NCBI GenBank assembly: GCA_902530325.1
Contig: CACAAB010000006.1
Span: 1 to 62,360, forward strand
DNA from: an uncultured SAR116 cluster alpha proteobacterium
GTDB lineage: Bacteria; Pseudomonadota; Alphaproteobacteria; Puniceispirillales; Marisalimonadaceae
Reading direction: 5' to 3'
DNA length: 62,360 nt
This document shows positions 47,901 through 56,004 of this stretch, one piece after another. Numbering within the stretch: position 1 is the stretch's first letter; each line of letters starts with the position of its first letter. The notes beneath the pieces were generated by a model, which worked only from the letters and a program-made list of their open reading frames with translations, did no database searches and had not been told where the DNA came from. Both the position numbers and the translations under genes were made by a program.

Positions 47901-48197
47901 TTATTTAATTAATTTTAAGCGTCTTAAAAATTTTTTTTCAAATTTCCAAAAATAATCAAATTCACCAAATAATATAGCGATTAATATTAAAATTAATTGA
48001 TAAATTGGAATTATAATTAAAACTCTAAATAAAATATATAAAGGATAATTATTCAATACATCTTTTAGATCTAAAGCTGCCAAAATTGGAGATGATATCA
48101 AAAGTGAAAAAGAACCACTCAAGCCAAACACTAAAAAAATTATAAAAAGATGTGTTTTAGATTTAGCGTTAAATTTATTAATTAATATTTGGATCAA
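47901..48197 (-). CDS. Small two-TM membrane protein (DUF6787-like)
   Basis: This 98-residue protein has two strongly hydrophobic segments (about 16-40 and 55-80) and ends in FGEFDYFWKFEKKFLRRL, reminiscent of short DUF6787 proteins. The family match is by memory and weak. It lies nine bases downstream of the OmpA/MotB-like gene on the same strand, so it may be part of that membrane module. Function is unknown. Confidence 0.5.
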   Translation of the reverse strand: MIQILINKFNAKSKTHLFIIFLVFGLSGSFSLLISSPILAALDLKDVLNNYPLYILFRVLIIIPIYQLILILIAILFGEFDYFWKFEKKFLRRLKLIK

Positions 48198-48206
48198 TTT
48201 TTTTTC

Positions 48207-49352
48207 TTATTTTAATTTTATGTTTTGGGTAATTTTCATTTCTATTCTTCTATTTTTCATTCTTGCGATTTTTGTGTTTTCTTTATCAATTGGTTGAAAA
48301 CTTCCATATCCTGATGCAGATAATCTATTTGGTTTAATACCTTGCTTTATCAAAAATCTTAAAACTGACAATGCTCTTTTTGTGGACAATTCCCAATTAT
48401 CCTTGAAAGTTTGTCCCTTTTTAACTGGTAAATTATCAGTATGACCTTCGATTTGTAAAATCCAATCAATGTCTGTGGGTAATGATTTTTCAATTTCCAT
48501 TAGAGTAGTAGCAAGCTTTTGCATTTCTAGTTGCCCTTCCACACCTAATTCATCAGAACCCAATGAAAAAAGAACCTCAGATTGAAATACAAATCTATCT
48601 CCAACTACTCTAATTTCCTCTCTACCTTTTATAAGTTCTCTTACTCTTCCAAAAAAATCAGACTTAAATTTTTCTAATTCCTCTACCCTTCTTGCAAGAG
48701 CAGAGTTTACATCTTTACCTAAGTTTAATGTTTTAACATTTTCCTTTTTATCTTTTGCTTTATAAGCCGATAAAAGAGTTTGTAGTTGAGTCAGTTTCTT
48801 TTTTAGATTTAATGTCGTGGCAATAAGTTGATTTACCTCTTCTTTGTTGGCTTTTAAAATTTTTTCCTTATTTAGAATTTCTAAATTTTTTTGACTAACT
48901 TGGTTGTCTAAGTCTGAGATATTATTTCTCAATTGATTTATATCTCTAATCTTTTCATCAAGAGCTATTTTTAATTTGTTAATTTCGTTCTCATTCAAGG
49001 CGATAATATTTTTTGTTCCTCTGAGTTCTTCTTGATATTGTTTTGATATTTCCTTTTCTTTGTTTATCTCATTTTTGATGACTCCAATTTTGGTTTCTAA
49101 AACAGACAATTGTTCAGTTAGTTCAGTTGTTGTTTCCCTTTCCAACGAGAGTAAATTGCTTAGCTCATTTAAATTATTTTTTAACTTTAAAAGAGCTTCA
49201 TCTTGTCCACTCATTTTTTGGGAAATAAAAAATTGAGAAATTACAAAAATCATTAATACAAATATTATTACCATTAAAAGACTGGACAAGGCATCAACAA
49301 AACCTGGCCATGTATAATCTATTTGTTTTTTTCTAATTCTATTTTGTATCAT
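48207..49352 (-). CDS. MotB/OmpA-like peptidoglycan-binding protein
   Basis: This 381-residue protein has a single N-terminal transmembrane helix after YTWPGFVDALSSLLMVIIFV, in which the Asp matches the proton-binding Asp of MotB and TolR-like stators. A long coiled coil follows (about 50-210), then a C-terminal OmpA-type domain with IEGHTDNLPV, NWELSTKRALSVLRFL and RLSASGYGSFQP. It lies 29 bases downstream of the ExbB-like gene. No flagellar genes are present. The pair is conserved in alphaproteobacteria but has no established function. Confidence 0.85.
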   Translation of the reverse strand: MIQNRIRKKQIDYTWPGFVDALSSLLMVIIFVLMIFVISQFFISQKMSGQDEALLKLKNNLNELSNLLSLERETTTELTEQLSVLETKIGVIKNEINKEKEISKQYQEELRGTKNIIALNENEINKLKIALDEKIRDINQLRNNISDLDNQVSQKNLEILNKEKILKANKEEVNQLIATTLNLKKKLTQLQTLLSAYKAKDKKENVKTLNLGKDVNSALARRVEELEKFKSDFFGRVRELIKGREEIRVVGDRFVFQSEVLFSLGSDELGVEGQLEMQKLATTLMEIEKSLPTDIDWILQIEGHTDNLPVKKGQTFKDNWELSTKRALSVLRFLIKQGIKPNRLSASGYGSFQPIDKENTKIARMKNRRIEMKITQNIKLK

Positions 49353-49381
49353 TAAAAAAACTCTTTAAGAAATCTCAATTT

Positions 49382-50434
49382 CTACTTATTGTTAAGTTTG
49401 GTGAATGATTTTTCCAAATTGGCTAATTGCTTAGAAATAGCCCTTAACTCAATAGTTAAATTAGATTGGATTTCAATAATTTTCCCAGCATTCTCTTCTC
49501 CTAAGTTTTTTAAAATAGATGAAATTGTTACTAAATGATCTTTGATAGACCTATCCTCATCAAGTTTTTCAACTAATCTATTTAGTACAATTGTAAGCTC
49601 ATTAATGTTTTCTGAAATTCTAATTCTATCATTTTCATTTTGGTTAGCCCTTTTTGCCACTAGTGCGAGACTCTCAACAGCAGCTTCACTCAGGCCAGAA
49701 TTTCCCAATTCGCTTGTAGTAAAAATGGCCATTTGAGATAACCAATCCTCAAGCTCATTAAAAAATCGGTTGCTGGCCTGTCCTACTTGTAGGTCAAGAA
49801 AGCCTAATATTAGGGATCCAGCTAAACCAAATAAAGAAGATGAAAAAGCTGTCGACATTCCTTCAAGTGGCGCATTTAAGCCTTTTTGAATTTCCATAAA
49901 TAAAGTATTTCCTTCATTTGCTATATTACCAATATTAAAGTCAATAGTATTAATAACTCCTGACACTGAAGAAATTGTTTGTAACAGCCCCCAAAAAGTT
50001 CCTAGCAAGCCTAAAAAAACAAGGAGTCCAATCATGTATCTTAATATTTCTCTACTTTCGTCAAGTCTCGATGAAACACCTTCTAAAATAGTGCCAAGAG
50101 AATTGGCTGACAAAGAAGGATTTTCGTTTCGATCGTCTGAAAGAACAGCTGCAACTGGTGCTAGTAACGTTGGTTTAATCTTTAAAGCTACATTAGCAGG
50201 CATTAAGCTATCTTTTCTTTTTATAAACTTTAGCCATTTTGCCTCTTTACTTAAGCGGACTGTTTGACGAAAAGAAAAAATTGTTCCCAAAATAAATGTA
50301 CTTATAATTACGCTATTAAGGGCTACGTTTCCTTCAAAAGCATTTTTTAAAGGTTCATATAATAAGGTAATCAAAAATATTACTATAATTAATAGGAATA
50401 ACATTCTATAGGCATATTTATTTGGATCTGTCAT
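49382..50434 (-). CDS. MotA/TolQ/ExbB-type proton channel protein
   Basis: This 350-residue protein has two N-terminal hydrophobic segments (about 8-28 and 36-55), then two further segments in FLGLLGTFWGLLQTISSV and SSSLFGLAGSLILGFLDL, the MotA/TolQ/ExbB signature. About 120 residues at the C-terminus are predicted cytoplasmic coiled coil. Its partner MotB/OmpA-like gene follows on the same strand. It differs from the window's own TolQ in length and tail. A proton-driven envelope motor is inferred. Confidence 0.85.
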   Translation of the reverse strand: MTDPNKYAYRMLFLLIIVIFLITLLYEPLKNAFEGNVALNSVIISTFILGTIFSFRQTVRLSKEAKWLKFIKRKDSLMPANVALKIKPTLLAPVAAVLSDDRNENPSLSANSLGTILEGVSSRLDESREILRYMIGLLVFLGLLGTFWGLLQTISSVSGVINTIDFNIGNIANEGNTLFMEIQKGLNAPLEGMSTAFSSSLFGLAGSLILGFLDLQVGQASNRFFNELEDWLSQMAIFTTSELGNSGLSEAAVESLALVAKRANQNENDRIRISENINELTIVLNRLVEKLDEDRSIKDHLVTISSILKNLGEENAGKIIEIQSNLTIELRAISKQLANLEKSFTKLNNK

Positions 50435-50524
50435 TTTTAATCCTTTAATAAAAATTTATCTTAAATATATATACTCATTAATATTAAATCATGACTTTTT
50501 CATGACACAAAATTATTATAATTA

Positions 50525-51331
50525 TTAGTTTATTTTATTAATTTTTTTTATAAGTTCTTTATGCAGAATTGGATTTGCGCCTATTAAAAATTCGCCATTC
50601 GAATCATAAGCATTAATATATTTTAAGTTGGTTAAATAACCTCCAGATTCTTTAATAAGAAGTTCTCCACATGCAATTTGATTTTTGTTTAATTTATTAG
50701 CAAATAAGCAATCTACTTTTCCAGATGCTAACCATGCAAAACTTAAAGCCGAAGAACCAAATGTACGAGTTACTGAAGAAGTCTGATGAGATAAAAGGTT
50801 AATTTGTTCAAAATAATTAGTAACCGAGGGTTTATGATTAAAGATATTTTCACCAAAAATTGAAAACACACAAGATTTAAGCTTGTTTCTACTTGAAACT
50901 CTTATTCTTCTATCATTTTGATAGGAACCTTTACCTTTTTCAGCAAAATAATATTCATCTCTTATAGGGTCAAGAATGACCGTACATAAAATTTCATTAT
51001 TAAGTTCAACCGAAACAGTAACTGCAAAGTGTGGTATCCCATGTAAAAAATTAAATTTGCCATTTAATGTGTCTACTATCCAATAGTATTTATCTTTTAC
51101 GAAACCTTCATCATAATTTAACTTAATTCCCCATTCTGGCCTTGATTTTGTTAAGTCATTTAAAAGAGACGAAGATATTTTATGCTCAGTTTTTGATACA
51201 AATTGTTGTAGTGAATTATGAGAAACTTGTAGATTTTCTATTTCCCCAAAATCTCTAAGTATGTTTCTTGTTATCCTATTTAAGGATTGAAATATAACAT
51301 TTAAAAGTGGTGATTTATTACTCATGATCAA
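50525..51331 (-). CDS. Inositol monophosphatase-family protein (SuhB-like), degenerate active site
   Basis: The 268-residue protein aligns over its whole length with SuhB/inositol monophosphatase. Several catalytic positions are altered: WIVDTLNGKFNF stands where IDPLDGTTNF is usual, NYDEG where the EE of EESG is expected, and KNQIACGELLIKESGG where WDxAAGELLVREAGG is expected. Of the usual metal ligands only the first Asp of the DPLD motif is clearly kept. Catalysis is therefore doubtful. SuhB in E. coli also acts, without catalysis, in rRNA antitermination. It lies downstream of efp. Confidence 0.87.
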   Translation of the reverse strand: MIMSNKSPLLNVIFQSLNRITRNILRDFGEIENLQVSHNSLQQFVSKTEHKISSSLLNDLTKSRPEWGIKLNYDEGFVKDKYYWIVDTLNGKFNFLHGIPHFAVTVSVELNNEILCTVILDPIRDEYYFAEKGKGSYQNDRRIRVSSRNKLKSCVFSIFGENIFNHKPSVTNYFEQINLLSHQTSSVTRTFGSSALSFAWLASGKVDCLFANKLNKNQIACGELLIKESGGYLTNLKYINAYDSNGEFLIGANPILHKELIKKINKIN

Positions 51332-51365
51332 TCCAAATTAGGTAAAAGTTAAATATTAGTTTTGT

Positions 51366-51932
51366 CTAAATTTTTGCTTTTTCTATGTATGAACAATCTG
51401 AAGGTCTTACTACTATTTTCGTGCCCACTTCAATATGACCAGGAACCATAACTTTTATGCCATTTTTTAAAATGGCAGGCTTAAACGAAGAAGAAACAGT
51501 TTGACCTTTGATGACAGCGTCTGCTTCAACAATTTCTTCAATGCAACTTTCTGGCATAATGACCGATACGGGTTCATCGTTATATAAATTTATAATCACG
51601 TTCATACCATCTTGCAAAAAAGCTGACTGTTCTCCTATCATATTAATGTTTATACTTATCTGCTCAAATGTTTCATTATTCATAAATATAAGATTTTCAT
51701 TTTCTTTAAATAAAAAAATATGAGGTGTTTCTTCTAAAATGACTTTCTCAATACTTTCAGATGACCTAAATCGCTCATTTAATTTAGTTCCATCTTTTAA
51801 ATTTCTTAGTTCTATTTGTGCAAAAGCCCCCCCTTTTCCAGGTTTAACATGACTTGTTTTAGTTGCCACCCATAATTGGTTTTTATGTTCAATAACATTT
51901 CCGGGCTTAATTGTATTGCCATTAACTTTCAA
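51366..51932 (-). CDS. efp: Elongation factor P
   Basis: EF-P relieves ribosome stalling at polyproline motifs. The 188-residue protein has the three beta-barrel domains, with the modifiable Lys in the loop KPGKGGAFAQIELRN and the C-terminal signature IKVMVPGHIEVGTKIVVRPSDCSY. It starts one base after the aldolase stop and lies upstream of the SuhB-like gene. No EpmA/EpmB genes are seen here. Confidence 0.96.
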   Translation of the reverse strand: MKVNGNTIKPGNVIEHKNQLWVATKTSHVKPGKGGAFAQIELRNLKDGTKLNERFRSSESIEKVILEETPHIFLFKENENLIFMNNETFEQISININMIGEQSAFLQDGMNVIINLYNDEPVSVIMPESCIEEIVEADAVIKGQTVSSSFKPAILKNGIKVMVPGHIEVGTKIVVRPSDCSYIEKAKI

Positions 51933-51933
51933 A

Positions 51934-52860
51934 TCATTTTCCTTTGTAAATATTTATAATTTGGTTTAACAGATCTAGTGCTTCACTGTATGGTCTTTGA
52001 AAAGAATTTCTTCCAATAATCGATCCGCTCGCACCACCTAAATATAACTCTCTAATTTCCTCTAGAAGACTTTCTTTATTTTTGGAAGAACCTCCAGAGA
52101 AAACTATAAGTCTTTTACCATTAAAACATGATTGTACAACATGTTTGATCCTGTCACTTAATGTAGATATAGTTATATTTTCTGAAGTATAAACCTTTTT
52201 TGCTTCATCTTGTTCTATTAAAGATGTTGGAGGTTTAACTTTGATTATATGTGCTCCTACCAACGCTGCCATATGTGCGGCATAAGAAACTATATCTATT
52301 GCTGTTTCACCTTCTTTACTAATATTTCCACCTCTAGGATAACTCCATACTACTACAGCAAGTCCTACATCTTTAGCTTCACGAGCTATTTCTTGTATAT
52401 CAGATATCATATCTAAAGCCATTTCAGACCCAGGATAAATTGTAAAGCCAATTGCAGAACAACCAAGTCTAATAGCTTCACTCACAGATCCTGTTAAAGC
52501 TTGTGAAGGAGCATTTTTTTCGTTTGATAGAGAATTTGAACTGTTTATTTTCATTATTGTAGGGATTTGACCGGCAAATGTGTCAGCTCCAGCCTCTAGC
52601 ATACCTAATGGAGCAGCGAAAGCAGAAAGACCTGCATCTATTGCTAATTTAAAGTGATAATGAGGATCATATGCTGAAGTGTTTTTAGCAAAAGATCTAG
52701 CAGGGCCATGCTCAAATCCTTGATCAACAGGAAGTATAACTAATTTTCCTGTCCCCCCCAATTTTCCTGACATTAAAATTCTGGATAAATTTGCTTTTAC
52801 GCCTGGATTATCACTCTCATAATAACTTAATATTCTCTTAACATGTCTTGTAAATTTCAT
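51934..52860 (-). CDS. Class I fructose-bisphosphate aldolase, archaeal-type (FbaB/DhnA)
   Basis: This 308-residue Schiff-base aldolase splits fructose 1,6-bisphosphate, or works gluconeogenically. It has ILPVDQGFEHGPARSF, the Schiff-base Lys in AHIIKVKPPTS, and the phosphate-binding VFSGGSSKNKESL and GGASGSIIGRNSFQRP. It is the DhnA/FbaB type rather than the zinc class II enzyme. It is transcribed with efp immediately downstream. Confidence 0.93.
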   Translation of the reverse strand: MKFTRHVKRILSYYESDNPGVKANLSRILMSGKLGGTGKLVILPVDQGFEHGPARSFAKNTSAYDPHYHFKLAIDAGLSAFAAPLGMLEAGADTFAGQIPTIMKINSSNSLSNEKNAPSQALTGSVSEAIRLGCSAIGFTIYPGSEMALDMISDIQEIAREAKDVGLAVVVWSYPRGGNISKEGETAIDIVSYAAHMAALVGAHIIKVKPPTSLIEQDEAKKVYTSENITISTLSDRIKHVVQSCFNGKRLIVFSGGSSKNKESLLEEIRELYLGGASGSIIGRNSFQRPYSEALDLLNQIINIYKGK

Positions 52861-52959
52861 ATTGAATATTTCCTAAAATTTTTACAGATGAATGGACTTA
52901 GTATAATAAACATTATAAATAGTATCTATAAATTTAAATTTTATGTAATACAATATAAT

Positions 52960-52989
52960 TTGTCTATTATAACTTAGATCTGTTATAAT
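52960..52989 (+). promoter_or_regulatory. Probable extended -10 promoter for the zapA operon
   Basis: An extended -10 element TGTTATAAT (52981-52989) has a perfect TATAAT and a weaker -35 TTGTCT (52960-52965) at 18-base spacing. It sits in the divergent gap between the aldolase and the coiled-coil gene. This is one of the best sigma-70-like sites in the window. Confidence 0.5.
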
Positions 52990-53028
52990 ATTTTGTAATA
53001 AATTTAAAAATAAATTGAGAATTTGATA

Positions 53029-53259
53029 ATGGAAATTGATGAAAAAAAAAGTATTCAGTTAGAGAAAATTAGAGATTTACAAGAATCTTTTGATAAGAGC
53101 ATGAGAATACTTGAAAGCCATATAGCAGAAAGCATTACAAATAAAGAAAAACTTAATTCTATAAAAAGAGATTTGAAAGACGCTAACCAGAAATTTATTG
53201 AAGCTGAAAAATGCTTGGATGATTTGAAAATTGATATAGAAAATACTATAATTAAATAG
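53029..53259 (+). CDS. Small coiled-coil protein (DUF4164-like) upstream of zapA
   Basis: This 76-residue protein is almost entirely predicted coiled coil (KSIQLEKIRDLQESFDKSM to the end). In alphaproteobacteria a DUF4164-type coiled-coil protein often precedes zapA, so a division-related role is plausible. The start at 53029 is chosen over an upstream TTG two codons earlier. It ends 27 bases before the zapA ATG. Confidence 0.65.
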   Translation: MEIDEKKSIQLEKIRDLQESFDKSMRILESHIAESITNKEKLNSIKRDLKDANQKFIEAEKCLDDLKIDIENTIIK

Positions 53260-53285
53260 AAAAATAAAAGTCTATTAGGTTTGTG

Positions 53286-53606
53286 ATGTCAGACAATGTA
53301 ATTGTTAAAATTGAAATAAATGGAGTTATGTATCCAGTTTCTTGTATGTCTGGAGAAGAGGATAGACTAAAAAAGTCTTCAATAGAGGTTAATAAAGTCA
53401 TTGCCAGTTTATCGGATGTTTCAGAAACTGTCGGAGAAACAAGACTCTTAGCAATGACATCTCTAATTCTAGCAGACAAATTGATTGAGGTAGAGAATAC
53501 TACAGAACAAAGTAAAGATCATCATTGTATGAATGAAATAATCAATTGGTTAGAAAAAGCGACTGAAAGAATGAATAAAGTTGCAAAGTTACTTGAAAAT
53601 AAATAA
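53286..53606 (+). CDS. zapA: Cell division protein ZapA
   Basis: ZapA bundles FtsZ filaments at the division site. The 106-residue protein has an N-terminal beta region (VIVKIEINGVMYPVSCMSGEE) and a C-terminal coiled coil. The LLAMTSLILADKLIEVE segment is family-typical. A GTG one codon before the ATG is also in frame. The 6S RNA gene and fau follow, the classical zapA-ssrS-fau order. Confidence 0.92.
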   Translation: MSDNVIVKIEINGVMYPVSCMSGEEDRLKKSSIEVNKVIASLSDVSETVGETRLLAMTSLILADKLIEVENTTEQSKDHHCMNEIINWLEKATERMNKVAKLLENK

Positions 53607-53609
53607 ATT
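53581..53609 (+). promoter_or_regulatory. Probable 6S RNA promoter
   Basis: TTGCAA (53581-53586) and TAAATT (53604-53609) lie 17 bases apart, at the end of zapA. They predict a start close to 53616, where the 6S RNA closing stem begins. Confidence 0.35.
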
Positions 53610-53615
53610 TAAATC

Positions 53616-53770
53616 TTGAAAGCTGGATTTTTCGTTAGGAACTTTAATCCTTGGGGCCATAAGTATTCTAAGGGAGCCGTCACTGTTTTAACTTTGGTTA
53701 AATTATATGGTGCCCACCTGTTTAGCAGGCAACATAGGATAACTTATCCAACGACTATTTGGCTTTCATT
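53616..53770 (+). ncRNA. ssrS: 6S RNA
   Basis: 6S RNA mimics an open promoter and sequesters RNA polymerase holoenzyme. About 155 bases between zapA and fau fold as expected. The closing stem is GAAAGC (53618-53623) with GCTTTC (53762-53767), then TCGTTAGGA (53632-53640) with TCCAACGA (53747-53754) with one bulge, then ATCCT (53647-53651) with AGGAT (53736-53740). Small hairpins in the apical part include CCTG-TTTAG-CAGG (53717-53729) and TTTAAC-TTTG-GTTAAA (53687-53702). The genomic position is the conserved one. Exact ends are estimated. Confidence 0.8.
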
Positions 53771-53786
53771 TATTAGAGAGTTTCAA

Positions 53787-54385
53787 ATGAAAAACAAACT
53801 TAGAATTATTGCAAAAAAAAAAGAATAAATTTTTCCTTAACATTAAAAGCGAAAGCTAATTTGAAAAAAAAAATTTACCTTTGCTTAAATGAAATTTTTC
53901 TTAAAAATAAAAAAATTAAAACTGCAAGTTTATACTCCCCAATTAATAATGAAATCTCACCATTTGAATTTATTAATTATTTACAAACAAAAAATGTAAT
54001 ACTTTCTTTGCCAGTTATAGACATGAAAAATAAATTTATTAATTTTAAGAGATGGAAACCTGATGATCAATTAATTCAAGGTCCATTTGGAACTTTAGAA
54101 CCCTTAAAAATTCAAACATTCATTTTGCCTCAAATATTAGTGGTTCCAATGCTTTCTTTTGATAGAGAATTGTATAGACTAGGCTATGGTGGTGGATATT
54201 ATGATAAATCAATTAATTTTTTAAAAAATTACTTTAAAAAACAAAAAAAAAATTTTATCACAATTGGGCTTGCATATAGTATCCAAGAAGAGAAAAAAAT
54301 ACCTAGAGAAAACCATGATATGAAATTGGATTATATTATTACAGAAAACGAAGTATTAAGTAACTCTAATCCAAAAACAAATTAA
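53787..54385 (+). CDS. fau: 5-formyltetrahydrofolate cyclo-ligase, frame interrupted near the N-terminus
   Basis: The enzyme converts 5-formyl-THF to 5,10-methenyl-THF with ATP. The main frame (53861-54385, TTG start) encodes 174 residues with ASLYSPINNEISPFEF, VPMLSFDRELYRLGYGGGYYD and a normal C-terminus, but it lacks the family N-terminal basic helix. An ATG at 53787 opens MKNKLRIIAKKK, which fits that helix, then ends at a stop. The frames would join at an A10 tract (53813-53822) if the sequence had one more A, or by a -1 frameshift. Joined, the N-terminus would read ...AKKKRINFSLTLKAKANLKKK. Confidence 0.85.
53813..53822 (+). other. A10 tract at the fau frame break
   Basis: Ten consecutive A lie at the point where the fau N-terminal frame must shift by -1 to join the main frame. 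Such tracts are classical slippery sites for both polymerase and ribosome. Confidence 0.85.
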
Positions 54386-54400
54386 TTAAAGAAGAGTTTT

Positions 54401-55210
54401 ATGAGAGTTTTATTTATTGGAGATATTGTCGGAAGGAAAGCAAGAAATCTTGCTCAAGAGAAAATTGTGATATTAAAAGATCAACTAAAACTTGATGCTG
54501 TTATTGTCAATGTAGAAAATGCAGCTGGTGGATTTGGAGTTACTCCTGCCATATGTGATGATTTTTTCCTTGCTGGTGCAGATGTTTTAACAACTGGAAA
54601 TCATGTTTGGGATAAAAGGGAAATAATATCTTACATTTCTGAAAGTGATCGGTTGCTGCGGCCATTAAATATGATCAAAGGAACACCTGGATTAGGTATG
54701 ACTATAATTAAATTAAAATCAGGAACTATTGGTGTAGCCAATATTATGACTAATTTATTTATGAGTAGAACAGATCCTGTTTTTGAAAAACTTACTGATA
54801 TAGTAAATTATCTAAAATTAAATGATAATGTTAATTTTTCACTAGTTGACGTGCATGGTGAAGCTTCATCTGAAAAAATGGCAATAGCTAATGCACTTGA
54901 TGGAGAAGTGTCTGCAGTGGTTGGAACTCATACGCACGTACCTACTGCTGATCATCAAATACTAGAAAAAGGAACAGCTTATATAACCGATGTTGGTATG
55001 AGTGGAGATTATAATTCTATAATTGGTATGAATAAAGAAGATGCTCTGAATAGGTTTTTGAATCCTAGTAGTAAAAAAACTAAACTTGAAGTTTCTCCTG
55101 GAGAGCCAACTTTATGTGCTGTTGTAATTGAAACAGGTATTAATGGTTTGAGTAAATCAATAAATCCACTTAGATTAGGTGGCAAGTTAGAACAAGTATC
55201 TTTAAAATAA
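54401..55210 (+). CDS. YmdB-family metallophosphoesterase (TIGR00282)
   Basis: This 269-residue metallophosphoesterase of the YmdB family hydrolyses 2',3'-cyclic nucleotides in Bacillus. Metal ligands are visible in LFIGDIVGRKARN, VNVENAAGGFG, TTGNHVWDKRE, LVDVHGEASSEK and GTHTHVPTAD. It lies 15 bases after fau and before yebC. Confidence 0.92.
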   Translation: MRVLFIGDIVGRKARNLAQEKIVILKDQLKLDAVIVNVENAAGGFGVTPAICDDFFLAGADVLTTGNHVWDKREIISYISESDRLLRPLNMIKGTPGLGMTIIKLKSGTIGVANIMTNLFMSRTDPVFEKLTDIVNYLKLNDNVNFSLVDVHGEASSEKMAIANALDGEVSAVVGTHTHVPTADHQILEKGTAYITDVGMSGDYNSIIGMNKEDALNRFLNPSSKKTKLEVSPGEPTLCAVVIETGINGLSKSINPLRLGGKLEQVSLK

Positions 55211-55244
55211 ACTTAATTATTTTAATTTTGTTAAGGTTATATAA

Positions 55245-55991
55245 ATGGCAGGGCACTCAAAATTTAAAAATATTATGCATCGTAAAGGAGCTCAAGATGC
55301 AAAACGAGCAAAAAAATTTGCAAGACTTACAAAAGAATTACAAGTTGCAGTTCGAGGAGGTGCTGACCCTTCTAGTAATCCAAGGTTAAGATCTGCTTTG
55401 GCCGCTTGTAGGTCAGTGAATATGCCAAAAGATAATATTGAACGAGTTATTAAAAAGGCAGAAACTGGGCAACAATCAAATCTTGAAGAAATTAGATATG
55501 AAGGTTATGCAAACGGTGGTATTGCCATAATTGTTGATGCGGTTACAGATAATCGAAATAGAACAGCAGCTGAAGTTAGATCATCTTTTACAAAATATGG
55601 TGGGACTTTGGGTGAAACTGGATCGGTTTCTTTTATGTTTAACAATGTTGGCCAAATAACATATAATAAAAATATAAAAAGTGATGAAGATATTTTTGAA
55701 ATTGCTATCGAAGTTGGAGCAGATGACGTTGGTTCAGATGAAAATAATCATGAAATCTTTACATCTATAAATGAGTTTAATAATGTTCTTGAAAAACTTG
55801 AAAACTTGTTAGGTTTGCCTGATCAAGCCCAAATTATATGGCAACCAGAAAATTTTGTTAAGGTAAATGATGAAAAGAAAGCTATGTCAATTTTAAAGCT
55901 TTTAGAAACTCTTGATAATTGTGATGATGTCCAAGGAGTTTATAGTAACTTTGATATTGAAGATGAAATAATAAATAAAATTAATATATAA
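55245..55991 (+). CDS. yebC: YebC/PmpR family protein (TACO1 family)
   Basis: This 248-residue member of the YebC/TACO1 family starts MAGHSKFKNIMHRKGAQDAKRAK. Homologues act as translation factors at proline-rich sequences or as regulators. NPRLRSALAACRSVNMPKDNI, GYANGGIAIIVDAVTDNRNRT and GTLGETGSVSFMF are clear family segments. As usual it stands before ruvCAB. Confidence 0.96.
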   Translation: MAGHSKFKNIMHRKGAQDAKRAKKFARLTKELQVAVRGGADPSSNPRLRSALAACRSVNMPKDNIERVIKKAETGQQSNLEEIRYEGYANGGIAIIVDAVTDNRNRTAAEVRSSFTKYGGTLGETGSVSFMFNNVGQITYNKNIKSDEDIFEIAIEVGADDVGSDENNHEIFTSINEFNNVLEKLENLLGLPDQAQIIWQPENFVKVNDEKKAMSILKLLETLDNCDDVQGVYSNFDIEDEIINKINI

Positions 55992-56004
55992 AAAAGGTTT
56001 AAAT

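Noticed and set aside
48207-50434. Flagellar motor MotAB or a Zorya defence system
   Set aside because: No flagellar genes and no ZorC, ZorD or ZorE-like genes are nearby; the flanks are efp, suhB-like and rpmE. Only the stator architecture is shared.
52900-53020. Replication origin-like AT-rich region
   Set aside because: AT-richness is similar to other gaps, and no DnaA-box cluster or origin-linked genes are present.
53616-53828. A 70-residue protein gene between zapA and fau
   Set aside because: The stretch folds as 6S RNA and only its last 14 codons look coding, as the N-terminus of fau.
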